Part shown: positions 1 to 10,673 of the stretch, in pieces | How positions within the stretch are numbered: the stretch's first letter is position 1 | Layout of the letters: every line of letters starts with the position of its first letter | NCBI RefSeq assembly: GCF_947507565.1 | Contig: NC_089190.1 | Span: forward strand, 62,001 to 126,000 | DNA: 64,000 nucleotides | Direction of reading: 5' to 3' | DNA from: Oscarella lobularis | Lineage: Eukaryota > Porifera > Homoscleromorpha > Homosclerophorida > Oscarellidae | Notes under the pieces: generated by a model | Databases searched by the model: none | What the model was told of the DNA's origin: nothing | The model's input: the letters and a program-made list of their open reading frames with translations, nothing else | Program-made: the position numbers and the translations under genes

Positions 1-15
1 ATCACTTTCAAGCGT

Positions 16-849
16 ATGGCCAGCTCTTGGACCTGTATCACGCAAACAGAAGCTCAAAAAATAGACGAAGAGCTATTCAGTGAGTACCAGTACAGCGTCG
101 ATCAACTAATGGAGCTGGCGGGACTCAGCGTGGCGTCGACCGTCGTCAAATGCTATCCACGGGACTCGTTGCGCACTGGAAACGTTCTCGTGTGCTGCGG
201 GCCGGGGAATAACGGCGGCGACGGCCTCGTGGCAGCGCGCCACTTGAAGCTTTTCGTAAGTTTGTTCGTCGTGTTCGCGTGACGTAACTGACGTGACGTA
301 CCTGGCTCACGTGACGTTTGGCAGGGTTATAAAGCGACAGCCTACTATCCAAAGAGAACCGATAAGCAACTATACAAGAATCTTGTGGTACAATGCGAAA
401 ATTTTCACATCGATTTTCTCGAAGACTTTCCTCAAAACCATGACGTCATCAATGATAAATTGATGTTATTATTGACGCTCTATTCGGTTTCAGTTTCAAA
501 GGGCAACCACGCCCTCCTTTCAAAGCTGTATTAGACATTCTTAAGAGAGTTGAAATTCCAATATGCTCCATAGACATTCCCTCAGGCAAAAACCGATATA
601 AATTTAAAATAATAGACAATTTAATTTTGGTAAATAATAGGTTGGGATGTCGAAGCGGGAGATTCTGAAGGATTGAAACCGGACTGTCTGGTTTCTCTAA
701 CGTGTCCCAAGAAATGCGCTCAATTTTTTCGAGGTCGCTATCATTACCTCGGCGGACGATTCATTCCACCAGCTCTCATAACAAAATACAAGCTAAATCT
801 TCCGCACTATCCTGGCTCGGAGCAGTGTGTAGCTTTAGACAATAAGTAA
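16..849 (+). CDS. NAXE: NAD(P)H-hydrate epimerase, three exons, one frame break
   Basis: Enzyme of the nicotinamide-nucleotide repair pathway: it epimerises hydrated NAD(P)H so that the ATP-dependent dehydratase can restore it. Exon 1 (16-255) carries the glycine-rich [10 protein letters not shown] motif at residues 62-71. Exon 2 (325-585) carries [10 protein letters not shown] and SIDIPSG. Exon 3 (641-849) carries [10 protein letters not shown] and ends LDNK-stop. Length and motif order match the YjeF N-terminal family. Intron 1 is GT-AG (256-324). Intron 2 (586-640) has a GC donor (CAG|GCAAAA) and an AG acceptor. Within exon 2 the frame shifts near 460: the upstream frame carries the protein to about INDKL and the family sequence resumes as [10 protein letters not shown] one base out. 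That is either an assembly deletion or a disabling mutation. No clear mitochondrial leader is visible before the conserved start. Family assignment is secure; functionality is uncertain. Confidence 0.88.
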
Positions 850-1190
850 TAGACGATGTATCGGCACGCCTGCGTTTATATGAATAAAGGATCACACCAG
901 ACTTCATTCGTGCCACGCCTACGTATGTTGCCACACCTACGCATGTCCGTGCCACACCTATATAAAATGTAGGGTGAACTGTCTTTGTACGAACAACTGC
1001 GTACCCAAAAACCGAATTCGAACAAAAGCTTTATCTTAGGTACTCGCAATTAACTCAACTTGTAGTCACGTATACGTTAGAATAAACCATGCGAGAGTTT
1101 GTGCATTAGAACAAAGAAATTTAGTCAAAACTTTAACCAGGAATTTTTCACCGACTCATAGTCTCGCAATTCTGCGAAACCCAAGTTTGA
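850..1190. other. Intergenic, with a short degenerate repeat
   Basis: About 340 bases between the 3' ends of two convergent genes. At roughly 905-962 the motif GTGCCAC-CCTACG occurs about three times with a period near 20 bases. It probably holds both 3' UTRs. No gene is visible. Confidence 0.5.
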
Positions 1191-3609
1191 TCAAACATCA
1201 ATTGAAGACTGCATAGGCGAACCAGAAATACAACTGAGAGCCACAGAATTGAGAGCGTCAAAACCTACTTCCTTTGTGATGAGGCAAACAGGACACGGTC
1301 CACAGTAGAGGCTGTGATACGCTTTGGTATCAAAATCGCTGCCGCAGAAGAAAGCAAAACGTTTCAAACCGAATACGGTCACCAAACGAAACTCCCTGCT
1401 TCGAGCAATCTTGAACAAAGGCAAAAGAGTTGCGTGACGGTAGGTGAAATCCACGTCAGAGAAATCGCCAACGAAAATGCGGACAGCCACACTTTCTCTT
1501 GCCTCACAATGTGAAGCCACCAGTTAATCGATTGGTCATGTACGAGTAGAAGACACGCCAGATACGAATACGCCACGTGCATGTTTTTCTCAGGAGGTAA
1601 TCGACTTAGGACTGCGTTAAACACTTGCTTGGAAAACAGGGTCGGTGCCAGATAAAGGCTCTCTGCCAAGACGGACAAAGCTTCAACGGCAGCGACGTAC
1701 AACTTGGATGACCGTTTGTCGACGTTAGTAGAGAACGAGTCAAACGCTATTTGAGTCAAGTCAGTGATTGATTTAACAGGTAGAATATCGCCAAAGGCGG
1801 AAAAAAACGTCCGGTGACGGTAGCCCACAAAACAAATACACGAAAGATTTCAGCAACGATGTGCCACCCTCAAACAGATCAATGAGCCGATCTTTCATGT
1901 GCACTTTTATATATTCATCTGCCTTGATGTACTCGTCGTTTCTAGAGACAATTTCAAGTAAATTAGACGTCATCTGTGGACCGATTTTTGACGTCATCTT
2001 CATCCGGTTAGGTGGTGAAAGGGAAGAGAGAATCGGAGCCAAAAGAACCCATTTTTCTGCTATGCCTGCATCCTCCGGCGGAGAAACCAGAAGGGAGAAT
2101 TGAAGAGCCAGATGACGCAAAACATTCCTCTCCGCAATAAACGTCGCAAACTTCGCAAAAAGTGACACAAGGCCAGCTAAACTTTCGTCGTAAAACTCGC
2201 GATTATTACTCTTATGCCGAAGAGAAAATAAAAGTAAATTTTCGAGTAGCTGCCTCCAACGCATCGGTCATAAATGGACCAGAAGCGCAGACAAAAGCGG
2301 GAACACCAGTGTGCAGCAAGGCCATCATGAAAGAGTCATTGAAAAATTCGTTGTCAGTCAAACAGCGTCTTGCAGCGGTGCAAAGCATCAGCGTCAAGGG
2401 AACGAGACCGCTACTGACAAATCTGTCATAGTCCACCTTCAACACATCGTCTATAATTTCAGGCTGCGACTCGTAGGCGTAGTCGCCGTTCTTGAGAGCG
2501 TGACTCTGATGAAACTGGTACTCGTAGCAGAAAGCACGTGGCGCGAAAGATGAAAGAGCCAGTTTCAAAGAAGGACGACCAATCAACGTCTCAGGAACAG
2601 TAGAAGAATTATACCTGGTCAGATTGCCAAGAAACCGCAGCTGATTAAGACGATGTGTCACGATCAGAAGACCTTCCAACGTATTCCAATCACAGCTGTT
2701 TGACACGTCAAGATGAGTAAGAGACGAAGTGCAAAGCAAAATACGATGAAGCGCGGCGTAGAAACGAGCGTCACAAGAAGAGGCGCCATCCAAGGGAATC
2801 GCATGTGGGCCCAATATAGCGTATGAAACATCGAGACTGACGAGACGCTGTAACTTTCTGAAAAAAGGTTCGACAGTAGTGTGAGGGTACTTCTTAGCCT
2901 GCCATTCACTGGTACTCATTATCTCAAGCGAATGCATAAGCAATTCCGTTAGGCCATTCGATGCAAATATATTCCCCGTCGAAAAAACTTCATACCAAGA
3001 CAAGCTCGTTCCGGATATGTTTAGGTGTTCCAAATGTCTCATTGACGTCATCGCTGCGCAAAAATCATTTTTCTCCAGATTTGTGAAACTCAAGTCGAGA
3101 TGCTTCATATTCGAAAATTGGTCGAGAACGTGGCAACCTATGGCGCCCGTCACGTGATTTGCGGCAAAGTACGTCAGAGAGTCCCTTGATGGGGTCCCAA
3201 CGAAATTCTCCAAGAAGGGAACAGGCAAGTTCCCTAAACAAGGACTGAACGATATATCGACGTTTTTCAAGTGCTCCTGTTTTCTGAGACGCTCAACTAT
3301 GGCTTCCTCATCATCAACTTTCATAAGAGAATAGAGTGGTAGCGTCTTCAAAAAGCGTCTATTCCACAGTAACAGATCTAGCACGCGTGACGTAAGTCTT
3401 CCGCGCTGCGCAAGTCCTTCCAGAAGCAGGTTTGACACCGGTTCGGGCAAGACGCTCTTTTCCGAATGAGAAAGGAGGATTTCGGCTATTGACGGCAGCG
3501 CTGACGCTGGTACCTTCGAAATGCCGAGAATATCTGCTGAAGACGGCGAAGTTCTGCAAAGGCACGTCAGGCACAAGTCCGAAAGCGAAAGAAGAAGCCG
3601 AGCATCCAT
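1191..3609 (-). CDS. ZYG11-family LRR/armadillo protein (Cul2 E3 substrate receptor), frame-broken
   Basis: ZYG11/ZER1 proteins are substrate receptors of Cullin-2 ubiquitin ligases that read N-degrons. The start at 3609 (MDARLLLSLSDLCLTCLC) aligns with the N-terminal SLLDICLNFL of the family, so it is preferred to the in-frame ATG upstream. Leucine-rich repeats follow (MKHLDLSFTNLEKNDF, LEHLNISGTSLSWYEV, LVSLDVSYAILG, LTHLDVSNSCDWNTLEGLL), then a helical armadillo-like part ending with YRHATLLPLFKIARS, which resembles the family's YRSFNPFFPLLGC stretch. The frame changes at three places (about 2212-2264, 1773-1828 and 1480-1520) without convincing splice sites. The three pieces look homologous to one continuous protein, so either single-base indels are present or this is a pseudogene. 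Family call fairly sure; intactness unknown. Confidence 0.68.
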
Positions 3610-4250
3610 TGCGAAACACGTGACCAGACGTTTCAACCAATCCCGGATAGAGAAGCAATGGAGTCAGAACAACGAGAAGGTGAGAGCGAGTTAGAAGCCA
3701 GTCGAAGCAGCCGGAGGCTCAAATCATTAACGTTCGAGAAGAGGGCTTCATAGAACATATGACTTATTCGAGTCGTTCACAATACCCTCTCCTGTCAGGC
3801 CCTTTCTCTCTTATACTCCGTGGAGAGAAAAACACCAATTGTCATACTCGGGATACGTCATCAGTCATAAGATAAATGTAAATGTTCACAGTCTACACTA
3901 TTTCCCAGAAATATCGAGGTGAGCTTGTGTATATTGAGGAGGGATTATTAGTATGTATTACCCAACAATAGTTTCTAAGAAATGTTTTTCGTGAAACTCT
4001 AAATTCCGTTGCGAATTCTTTGAATGAACATCGGAGGCGCCAAAATGTTTTTCTTTAGGAATCAATATGACGGTATTTTCGCACCTATGAAGTTCCTAGA
4101 TTGGAACCCCCTCGCTCTTCCACTTGTGAAGCCGTACATGTAAACATACGTCATTGGAACTTGTACCACACTTCATATATGCGCATGTATAATAATGCCT
4201 TCATGCCGCAAGTCAACGCCTTAGCACGCGGCCACTCTCAATTGTCCGCG
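3610..4250. other. Intergenic, divergent upstream region
   Basis: It separates the ZYG11-like start (minus) from gene A (plus) and must hold both promoters. I see no open frame with family features and no clear TATA box, so nothing more specific is claimed. Confidence 0.4.
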
Positions 4251-6038
4251 ATGCCCTCCGTTTCTCCTTGGACGATTGGCCTCTGTGTGCTCCTACTCGC
4301 CGTCGCGTCACACTGTCAGACGCCAGAGACGTGCGACGTACCGAGCACGCCCGTCTTTCGACAACTCTGCTCGAGCGTCTCATCCATTATCTCATTCACT
4401 CGCTTTCCTAACGTACACGGTCATTCCCGTCAGCTCGATGTTGACGGGGAGCTTTTTGCCTTTCGGGACGTCGTGAGCAGCGACTGTGACATTGACATCG
4501 AACTGTTCATCTGCCTCTATTTCTTTCCGACGTGTCGAGAAACGGAGATTCCTGAAAGCGTTCCGGTAGTGCAGCCACCCTGTCGAGACTTTTGCCTTCG
4601 TATCGATGATCTCTGTGGGTCGGAGAGTTCCAGTCGAGGCCTAGCCCTAAACTGTTCCCTGCTACCTTCCTTCGACCCAGTTGAGCCGACGTCCTGCTAC
4701 GATCCCTATCATCTCATCGTTCTTAATGAAGTCAGTTCTGAAAATGCTTTTGACGTGAATTTCGTCGAATTCTGGGATTTCGGGATGAAAGATACCATTC
4801 TCGATCATTTTTTTGTTTCTCTCTATGATGCAGATGGTGTCCTCGTTGAGTCGTTCAACCTGACCGGCGAAACGACGCGAAACGGATACTTCGCCATTGG
4901 AGCAGCTTCAAATATCCTTTTTAATGACATTGGCCAAACAGCAGCGGTTGCGCTGTATCGGACTCAAAGGCAAGTGAAAACTCATGAATTCAAGTTTTGT
5001 GATTAATTTTTTAACGTACACCAGCTCTGAGAACATTTCATCTCCCACTTTGGATAAACTTGTTGACGCTCTGGTGTATGTAAGCGAGAACGATCCAGTG
5101 ACGACGAGTTTGCAAATATTTCCAAATCATGCTAGAATTTTTTCCAGTAACATTAATTCTATTAGCCGCTGCTACAGCCTTCGACCTTGACAATTAACGC
5201 ATTTGATTTAAAAACTCTCTCACTCACTAACAAAAACAATTGTGAACAAGAAGAGGTGGAAGTTGCTGTTGTTCAACCAGGCTTGGAGACGTTTACCGGT
5301 TCAACACTGGAATTTCTTACAAAAAAATGCTGTTTTAGCACAGTCGTTTATTGCGTTTTTGAGTAAATCCGGTAATGGCACTCAGTTCTAAGAATCTTAC
5401 CACTATTTCTTTAGAAAAACGAATAGTACAGGATTTTGCGCCAACAGAGATATTGGCTGTCGGAGAAGTACATTCGATTATCAAATATATGAACGGTACA
5501 TTGAATTGATTTTTGAAATTTAAGATATGGCATGTATTGGCTTGATAGAACTAAATCGTTTTGCCATCTTAGTGCAGAGGTTCTAGCGATTGCGCAGTCC
5601 AATTCAGAAAAGTACGAAATAGTAGAAAATTTCTTCTTATCTATATCTACTTTTTTGTTAACGACAGGAAACATTTTACAGCACACATGCAATGATGAAT
5701 TCTCCCAAGAAAAAATTGTGAAGCTTGTGTAAGAATATTTTTGTAAACTTTAAGTAAAATAATTATTACCCTTCTACAGACTTCAGAATGGAAAACAATT
5801 TCAATACATTTCCCATAACGCTCTCAACGGCTTTCAATCGATTGATTCCAGCGTGTATGAGCAATTTTGAATTCAACAAAAATTGTTAATTTTTTGCTCG
5901 TAGATGTGAAAGCTATAGCGAAGAAACGTGCCTAAAAGTTATTGCAAGCATTTTTCAAACAATACCGCCCTTGTAACAGGCGAGGCATTGTGTGATCAAT
6001 CTCAAAACTATATTGGCTATACGGCCGGTTTGACTTGA
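4251..6038 (+). CDS. Gene A: secreted Frizzled-CRD plus lamin-tail-like domain protein, several frame breaks
   Basis: The start at 4251 is chosen because the paralogue A' begins at the same place; it gives a signal peptide (WTIGLCVLLLAVASHCQ). A Frizzled CRD follows, with FPNVHGHS, FICLYFFPTC, PPCRDFCLRIDDLC and the NCSLLP ending, so about nine or ten expected cysteines. Next comes a lamin-tail (LTD)-like beta domain (HLIVLNEV, FVEFWDFGMKDTILDHFFV, RNGYFAIG, AVALYR, LVDALVY). Intron 1 (4970-5024) uses a GC donor (AAAG|GCAAGT). Later exons at about 5025-5365, 5415-5500, 5570-5730 and 5780-5868 lead to a last exon containing SQNYIGYTAG and a stop at 6036-6038. Compared with A', single bases seem missing near 5188, in the 5415 exon and in the last exon near 5940. 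CRDs bind Wnts or lipids in other animals; here the role is unknown. It could be a pseudogene. Confidence 0.68.
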
Positions 6039-6060
6039 TATATACTATTAGGCGCTCCAT

Positions 6061-6867
6061 ATGTCACTAGCACTTTTAGGTCTTTCATGCTTTGGAGTCG
6101 CTAGCTCTCCGTGCCCAGGAGAAAATTCTAATTGGACTGCATCATACCGCCCTATTACATTTGACTACGGTCTTCTGCGCGTTGAAGTCGAAGTGCTATC
6201 ATCGGGCCTAAGCATATTCAATTGCTCGATATTGGAACAGTGTGACACTTCAACTGTTACGGCTCGGGGAGGTACTTCGGTTGACAGTAAGTAATAGTTA
6301 CTACAATAGTACATGGTCATTTGCCTCATGCAGGCTATTATCGAGAGTGGTAAATCCCATTCGATCCGAGTTTTTGACTATGTAATAATAACTGACTTAT
6401 ATCCCGACCTTGTGATAAAACCGTTGCGAAGCGCTTGATCAGTGCACTTGCTGGGTCCCCGTGGTGTGATGCGTACGCACAATACATATAACCGACCTAC
6501 ATAACCTCCCCATGCAGGGACGTTATGGACATGCAACCTCCGTAGGGCGGTTATGGGATATACATCAATTTCTGTTGATAAATTATATCGAATACTCACT
6601 TATAACTCCTATTTAGTTACCTACATGGGGGAGCAAAGCTATACCTATATCGTTTCTCTCGTCGTAACTTACGGCCAATTCGAGTTCAATAGACGAGGGA
6701 GTGGAGTTCTTTGAGATCAGTTTGGATTTCAATGGAAGGCGACTGGTCTCTCTTCGCCCTCCTGTCATCGAACTAACACCGCCCACAAGATACGTGCTGC
6801 TAGCATTGACCCTTCAGCTGGCACGTACACATCATCGATCGTTTTGTCTGATATTGTATCGACCTGA
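6061..6867 (+). CDS. Gene B: small secreted protein, companion of gene A, frame-broken
   Basis: It begins 22 bases after the stop of gene A. Exon 1 (6061-6286) starts with a short hydrophobic leader (MSLALLGLSCFGVASS) and holds cysteines in SPCPGENSNW and NCSILEQCD. A 330-base intron follows, then an exon from about 6617 (YMGEQSYTYIVSLVV, FEFNRRG, VEFFEISLDFNG, SLRPPVIEL, IDPSAGTYTSS). The same order of motifs occurs in B' and in the third copy at 35.1 kb, and all three start with the same ATG-TC context. Relative to B', the frame slips near 6695 and near 6795, so this copy is probably non-functional or carries sequence errors. No known domain is recognised. N-glycosylation motifs and cysteines suit an extracellular role. 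Confidence 0.5.
6300..6616 (+). other. Enlarged intron of gene B with an imperfect inverted repeat
   Basis: The B' copy has a 49-base intron at this position, but here it is about 330 bases. It contains arms resembling ATAACCG-CCTAC near 6487-6500 and their complement near 6543-6558, so a small insertion (MITE-like) is a fair guess. Confidence 0.35.
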
Positions 6868-7059
6868 AACGGAATTGAATTGAAAATGAATTTTTGATGT
6901 ATTAGAATTTTAGTAATATTGTTCTGTCCTGGGTTCGTAGATATCGGCTTTAGGTCGCTTAACTAATTCCTCTGTGACACCAGAGAACGTCTTCGCCTAT
7001 CATAAGGGGATAGCCGCGCGCTCGATGACGTTCATACATGTAGGGATAGAGTGCGCGGA

Positions 7060-7545
7060 TGTTATCCGGGTAACCGTTCAACAAAAGCTTAACCTTTTGA
7101 CTGAATTTTCCTCGCGGCATCTTTCGGCGACGGTGGACTGTTTTTCCAAAGTGCTTCGTAAGGCGCTTGAATCTTTAAAGAAAAGTGAGGCCCCTTAAGG
7201 GGACTCACAAGCAGTTTTTCGCGTTTCAAAAAAGAAGGAAAGGCTGGCGTGCTCAAGTCATATTTTCTTTATGAAGGTACTATGATGGCCTACTCTGGAA
7301 GTAACATTCGAGCGTTCCAGTCGTTCTCCAACACACCACAGTCCATTGGATGCGTAGCGGTATCGAGGCTCAATTCTCCTCCGTCGTCGGTTGAATGGTT
7401 CTTCTCCAACGACCGTCAGTAAGCCTTAGGTGTGTCTTGTCTTAGTTAGATTGATGCGTGCGTGCGACATTCACAGCGGCCGTAGCGAGCCAAAATGTCG
7501 TGGCCCGGGTGGTAGTGAACCCTCAAAGGGGACCTCACCTTTGTC
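7060..7545 (+). mobile_element. MITE-like repeat, copy 1
   Basis: The core at about 7182-7542 is bounded by inverted ends (AGTGAGGCCCC on the left, its complement GGGGACCTCACCTTT on the right). A flanking stretch (ATCCGGGTAACCGTTCAA... from about 7072) is shared with copies at 63.6 kb and, inverted, at 35.6-36.1 kb. No protein is encoded. It lies at the axis of the inverted A-B duplication. Family identity rests on direct comparison of the copies inside this window. Confidence 0.7.
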
Positions 7546-7660
7546 TCATCGTCTCGTCTTCGAACAGTGCCTAACGCAGAGATCGACGTCGCTATAAATA
7601 GCAGTAGATTGATTGTACGCATAACAACATAACACATTCAAAAGTTGTTCTTTTTTTGAT

Positions 7661-8170
7661 CTATTCAAAGCGGTCAATGATTGTGTACGTTCCGGCTGAA
7701 GGATCGATCCGGAACGCGACGTAGGTTGTTGGGGAATCTTGTCTAATCACGGGAGGGCGAATAGCGACCTTTTGCTTTTCATTGAACAGGAGACGAATCT
7801 CAAATAATTCGACTCCTCTATTGTTGAATGTGAATGGAGACTCGTTTGAAGTAACGGAAACGGTGAAGGTAAAATTACTTTCGTCGCCGAAGTTAATCAC
7901 TAATAGAAATCGCGCGTTATTATTTTGAATTTCCGACTCCACCATTACATTCAACCGAATCGTTGCTCTGAAACGTGACAAACGAGTTTGGAGTGACGTT
8001 GCAAGGATTCGTTTTAGAGCACGTGAATTCGCTCGTGTTAGATAATACTTCGACCCTGAATCGCAAATCGCTGTAGTCGCTCGTTTTTGAAATGACTATG
8101 GCTTTCCAAGTGGAATTTTTCCTGAGCACGGATAGTTGGCGACTCCAAAACATGCTAAACCTAAAGACAT
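7661..8170 (-). CDS. Gene B': small secreted protein, companion of A'
   Basis: The start at 8170 (MSLGLACFGVANYPCSG) matches B. One frame slip follows in a GGAAAAATT run near 8120, where the other copies have one more base. The protein continues with NSTWKAIVISKTSDYSDL, FRVEVLSNTSEFTC and CNVTPNSFVTFQSNDSVE, then a 49-base GT-AG intron (about 7913-7961). The last exon has NFGDESNFTFTV, FTFNNRGVELFEIRLL, AIRPPVIRQDS and IDPSAGTYTIIDRFE-stop at 7661. It is about 160 residues, beta-rich, with several N-glycosylation motifs. The function is unknown and no family is recognised. Downstream of A' by 36 bases on the same strand. Confidence 0.55.
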
Positions 8171-8206
8171 GGATAGTTAGAACACGCTCCGCACTATGCA
8201 TTGCAT

Positions 8207-9974
8207 TTATGTAATTGAACCGGCTGTATAGCCTATGTAGTTTTGAGATGAATCACACATTGCGACGCTGTCCACCAGATCGGTGTTGTTTGCGAAATGA
8301 CGCGCGAGAATATCCGAGCACTCATTTTCAGTGTAATTTTGACATCTACGAAGGACGTTTTGAGTTTTCTTAAATTATTTAATTATTTATGAACGCGTCT
8401 TCGTACATGCTTGAATCGATCAACCGAATTTCGTTACTAGGGCCATAGGTAATGTATTGAACGTGTTTTCCATTGTCTAGTCTGTAAAGCGTTGAATTAG
8501 GACAATTGTCTACGATAGTTCACCCACATGAAACGCAAGTTCCGTTCGTTTGAGACTACTCCTTCGCACGTGTTCGTTAAAATGTCTCTGTCATAAAAAC
8601 CCAAATTGAACTATATTTGTTTAAGTTTTCATTTGCTTACGTTTCCATGCTTGACTGTGCTATTGCCAGTACTTCTGCACTAAACTCGCAGAGCTGCGTA
8701 CTCCTATACAGTTTATATATACATCATCTTAATTTTTAGTGGAAATGCTACTGTTTGTAGATGTTGTAATTCAAATATTCTTCGCGCGACATCCAATGGT
8801 CTCGATTAACGCAGTAGCCTTCATTGTCTATTTTTCTAGAGTAACAATTTCACCAAACTGCAACGTGCTCCACATGCATCATTTACCCGAAAACGCAGAA
8901 AATGGCCGTGTCGAAGCAGCACTTTTTCGTAAACAAGTCAACGGAATTGTTAATTTCAAATTTCTCTAACCCCGCTTCAATAGTTTTCACTTCTTCTTGT
9001 GGACAATCGTTTTTGGCGCCAATCGTGGCCTCTTTAAGGTCATATGCCTCGCCTGTCAATGATCGGAGACTGTAGCATCGACTGAAGGACGTATTGCTGC
9101 TCCCAGAAAGTATCGGAAATATTTGAAGAACACCACTCACCCAGGCGTTCGGCTGAATGTAAACCAGAGCGTCGACAAGATCAACTGTAGTCGGGCTTGA
9201 TCCCTCCTGGAAACTAAGGTAAACGTAATTCATTTATTTTGATTTTTTATGTTTCGTATTTTCCTGCCTGTTGGTTCGATAGAGCGCAACTGCTATCGTT
9301 TCACCAACGGTGTTATAATCTATATCTGACAATTGTCCAATTGTTGATGTACCCGCCCGTTTTTGTTGTTTCTCCGGTCAGGTTGAATGACTGAACCGTG
9401 TTACCATTCGAAGCGTAGAAAACAACGGTAAAGAAGTCAAGTATGGTATTTTTCATTCCGAATCCCAGAATTCAACAAACACTGGAAAAAGCTCGACGTT
9501 CACTTCATTGAGAACGATGAGATGATAGGGATCGTAGCAGGATGTCGGTTCGGCAGGGATCAAACGGAGGCAAAAAGGAGCAGTCAATACCTGCAGAAAG
9601 GAAATCAAACACGCACGCAGCCTCCTTGAGTCGACGGCAAAGTCTCGACAAGGTGGCTGCACAACAGTAACATTTTCACTCGTTTCGCGACACGTTGGGA
9701 AATGATACAGGCAGACAAACAGTTGTACGTCGATGTCGCATGTACTGCTCGCTACATTTGAGATGCTTTGGATCGCCGCGTCGGCGTCACTGGCCCGGGA
9801 ATGGCCGAGAACGTTTGGAAATCGAGTGAATTGTATAATGGACGATACGTTAGCGCATATCTGTTGAAAGGCGGATCCGCTTGCCACTTCGCACGTGTCG
9901 GGTGTCTGGCAGTGTGACGTGACGGCAAGTAGAAGCAAATGAAGGAGAGATGTGGAGAGAGACGCGAACGGCAT
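8207..9974 (-). CDS. Gene A': secreted Frizzled-CRD plus lamin-tail-like domain protein
   Basis: Inverted paralogue of gene A. The signal peptide is LLHLLLLAVTSHCQ, then the CRD (FPNVLGHS, FVCLYHFPTCRETSE, PPCRDF) and LTD-like segments (SCYDPYHLIVLNEV, VFVEFWDSE, VDALVYIQ, SRCYSLRS, KKCCFDT). Intron 1 again has a GC donor (ACAG|GCAGGA). Later exons read NRDHWMSREEYLNYNIYKQ, EFSAEVLAIAQSSMET, DILTNTCEG, YRLDNGKHVQYITYG, and a final SQNYIGYTAGSIT-stop at 8207. It is less damaged than A. One slip lies in the CRD after PPCRDF, where a T run is one base short, with compensation near 9560, and possibly another after FVEFWDSE. A soluble CRD could trap Wnt or other lipid-modified ligands; that is inference. 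Confidence 0.7.
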
Positions 9975-10395
9975 TGCGGACGTAGCGGTGATGGGTGTTG
10001 GCTCAAATGAATAATGCGCATAGAATCAAGGGCGTGGGCTCGATGGCATTTGTTTATTTTTTTGCTCGTATGGATTCACCATGTCACCGAAAAGAGTGGC
10101 CCCCAGACCCTTCTCCCGTATCACACGTGGAGAGGGAAGTTCGTCTCGTTCTCAGGCCCTTCACCAGCTAGCGCGGGCAACCGGCCCTGCTAAGCTGGTT
10201 GTACTATCAAAGCTCTTTTTTCACTTGCATAAACTTTGGGGGCAATTTTACGTGCTACATCTCTAATGAATTTATAAAGGAATAACGGTTTTTGTTGTAT
10301 TTTTCTTGTACATCTTATACGTAAAAGGAACTAAAGAAGCTGTGTGCTTTCGCCGAGATTGTTCGTCAAGCCTACAAGATTTTGCCGCGTTGATT
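9975..10395. other. Promoter region of A' and 3' flank of the receptor gene
   Basis: About 700 bases separate the end of the Frizzled-like receptor (10674) from the start of A'. No gene is visible in this part. The open frame at 10081-10266 has no family features. Confidence 0.35.
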
Positions 10396-10485
10396 TGCGC
10401 ATGCGCATATAAAGCCCGTATGTTGTAGGGTAACCGGCTTTTTGCCAAAAAACGAAGAAAAGGGCGTTACCCTACAACATACGGG
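10396..10485. repeat. Perfect 20-bp inverted repeat (hairpin) beside a 12-bp palindrome
   Basis: CCCGTATGTTGTAGGGTAAC at 10415-10434 is exactly complementary to 10466-10485. The stem continues imperfectly toward a short A-rich loop. TGCGCATGCGCA at 10396-10407 is a separate palindrome. It could be a fold-back element, a small structured RNA, or the remnant of a MITE. Confidence 0.75.
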
Positions 10486-10673
10486 ATCTCGAAGTGAAAA
10501 ACGTGCTAGCCTTTATGGACGCTGTTACGCACAATCTCAATGCAGTGCATTTTATGTAACGAATAGTTACTTCCATTATATTAAAAAGACAGAATAGACA
10601 GTAGGCCAAGGCGCTAACCAACAAAGCTCATTAGAGAACACTTAGCGACTATATGTTGTTTAATTGTTGAGAA

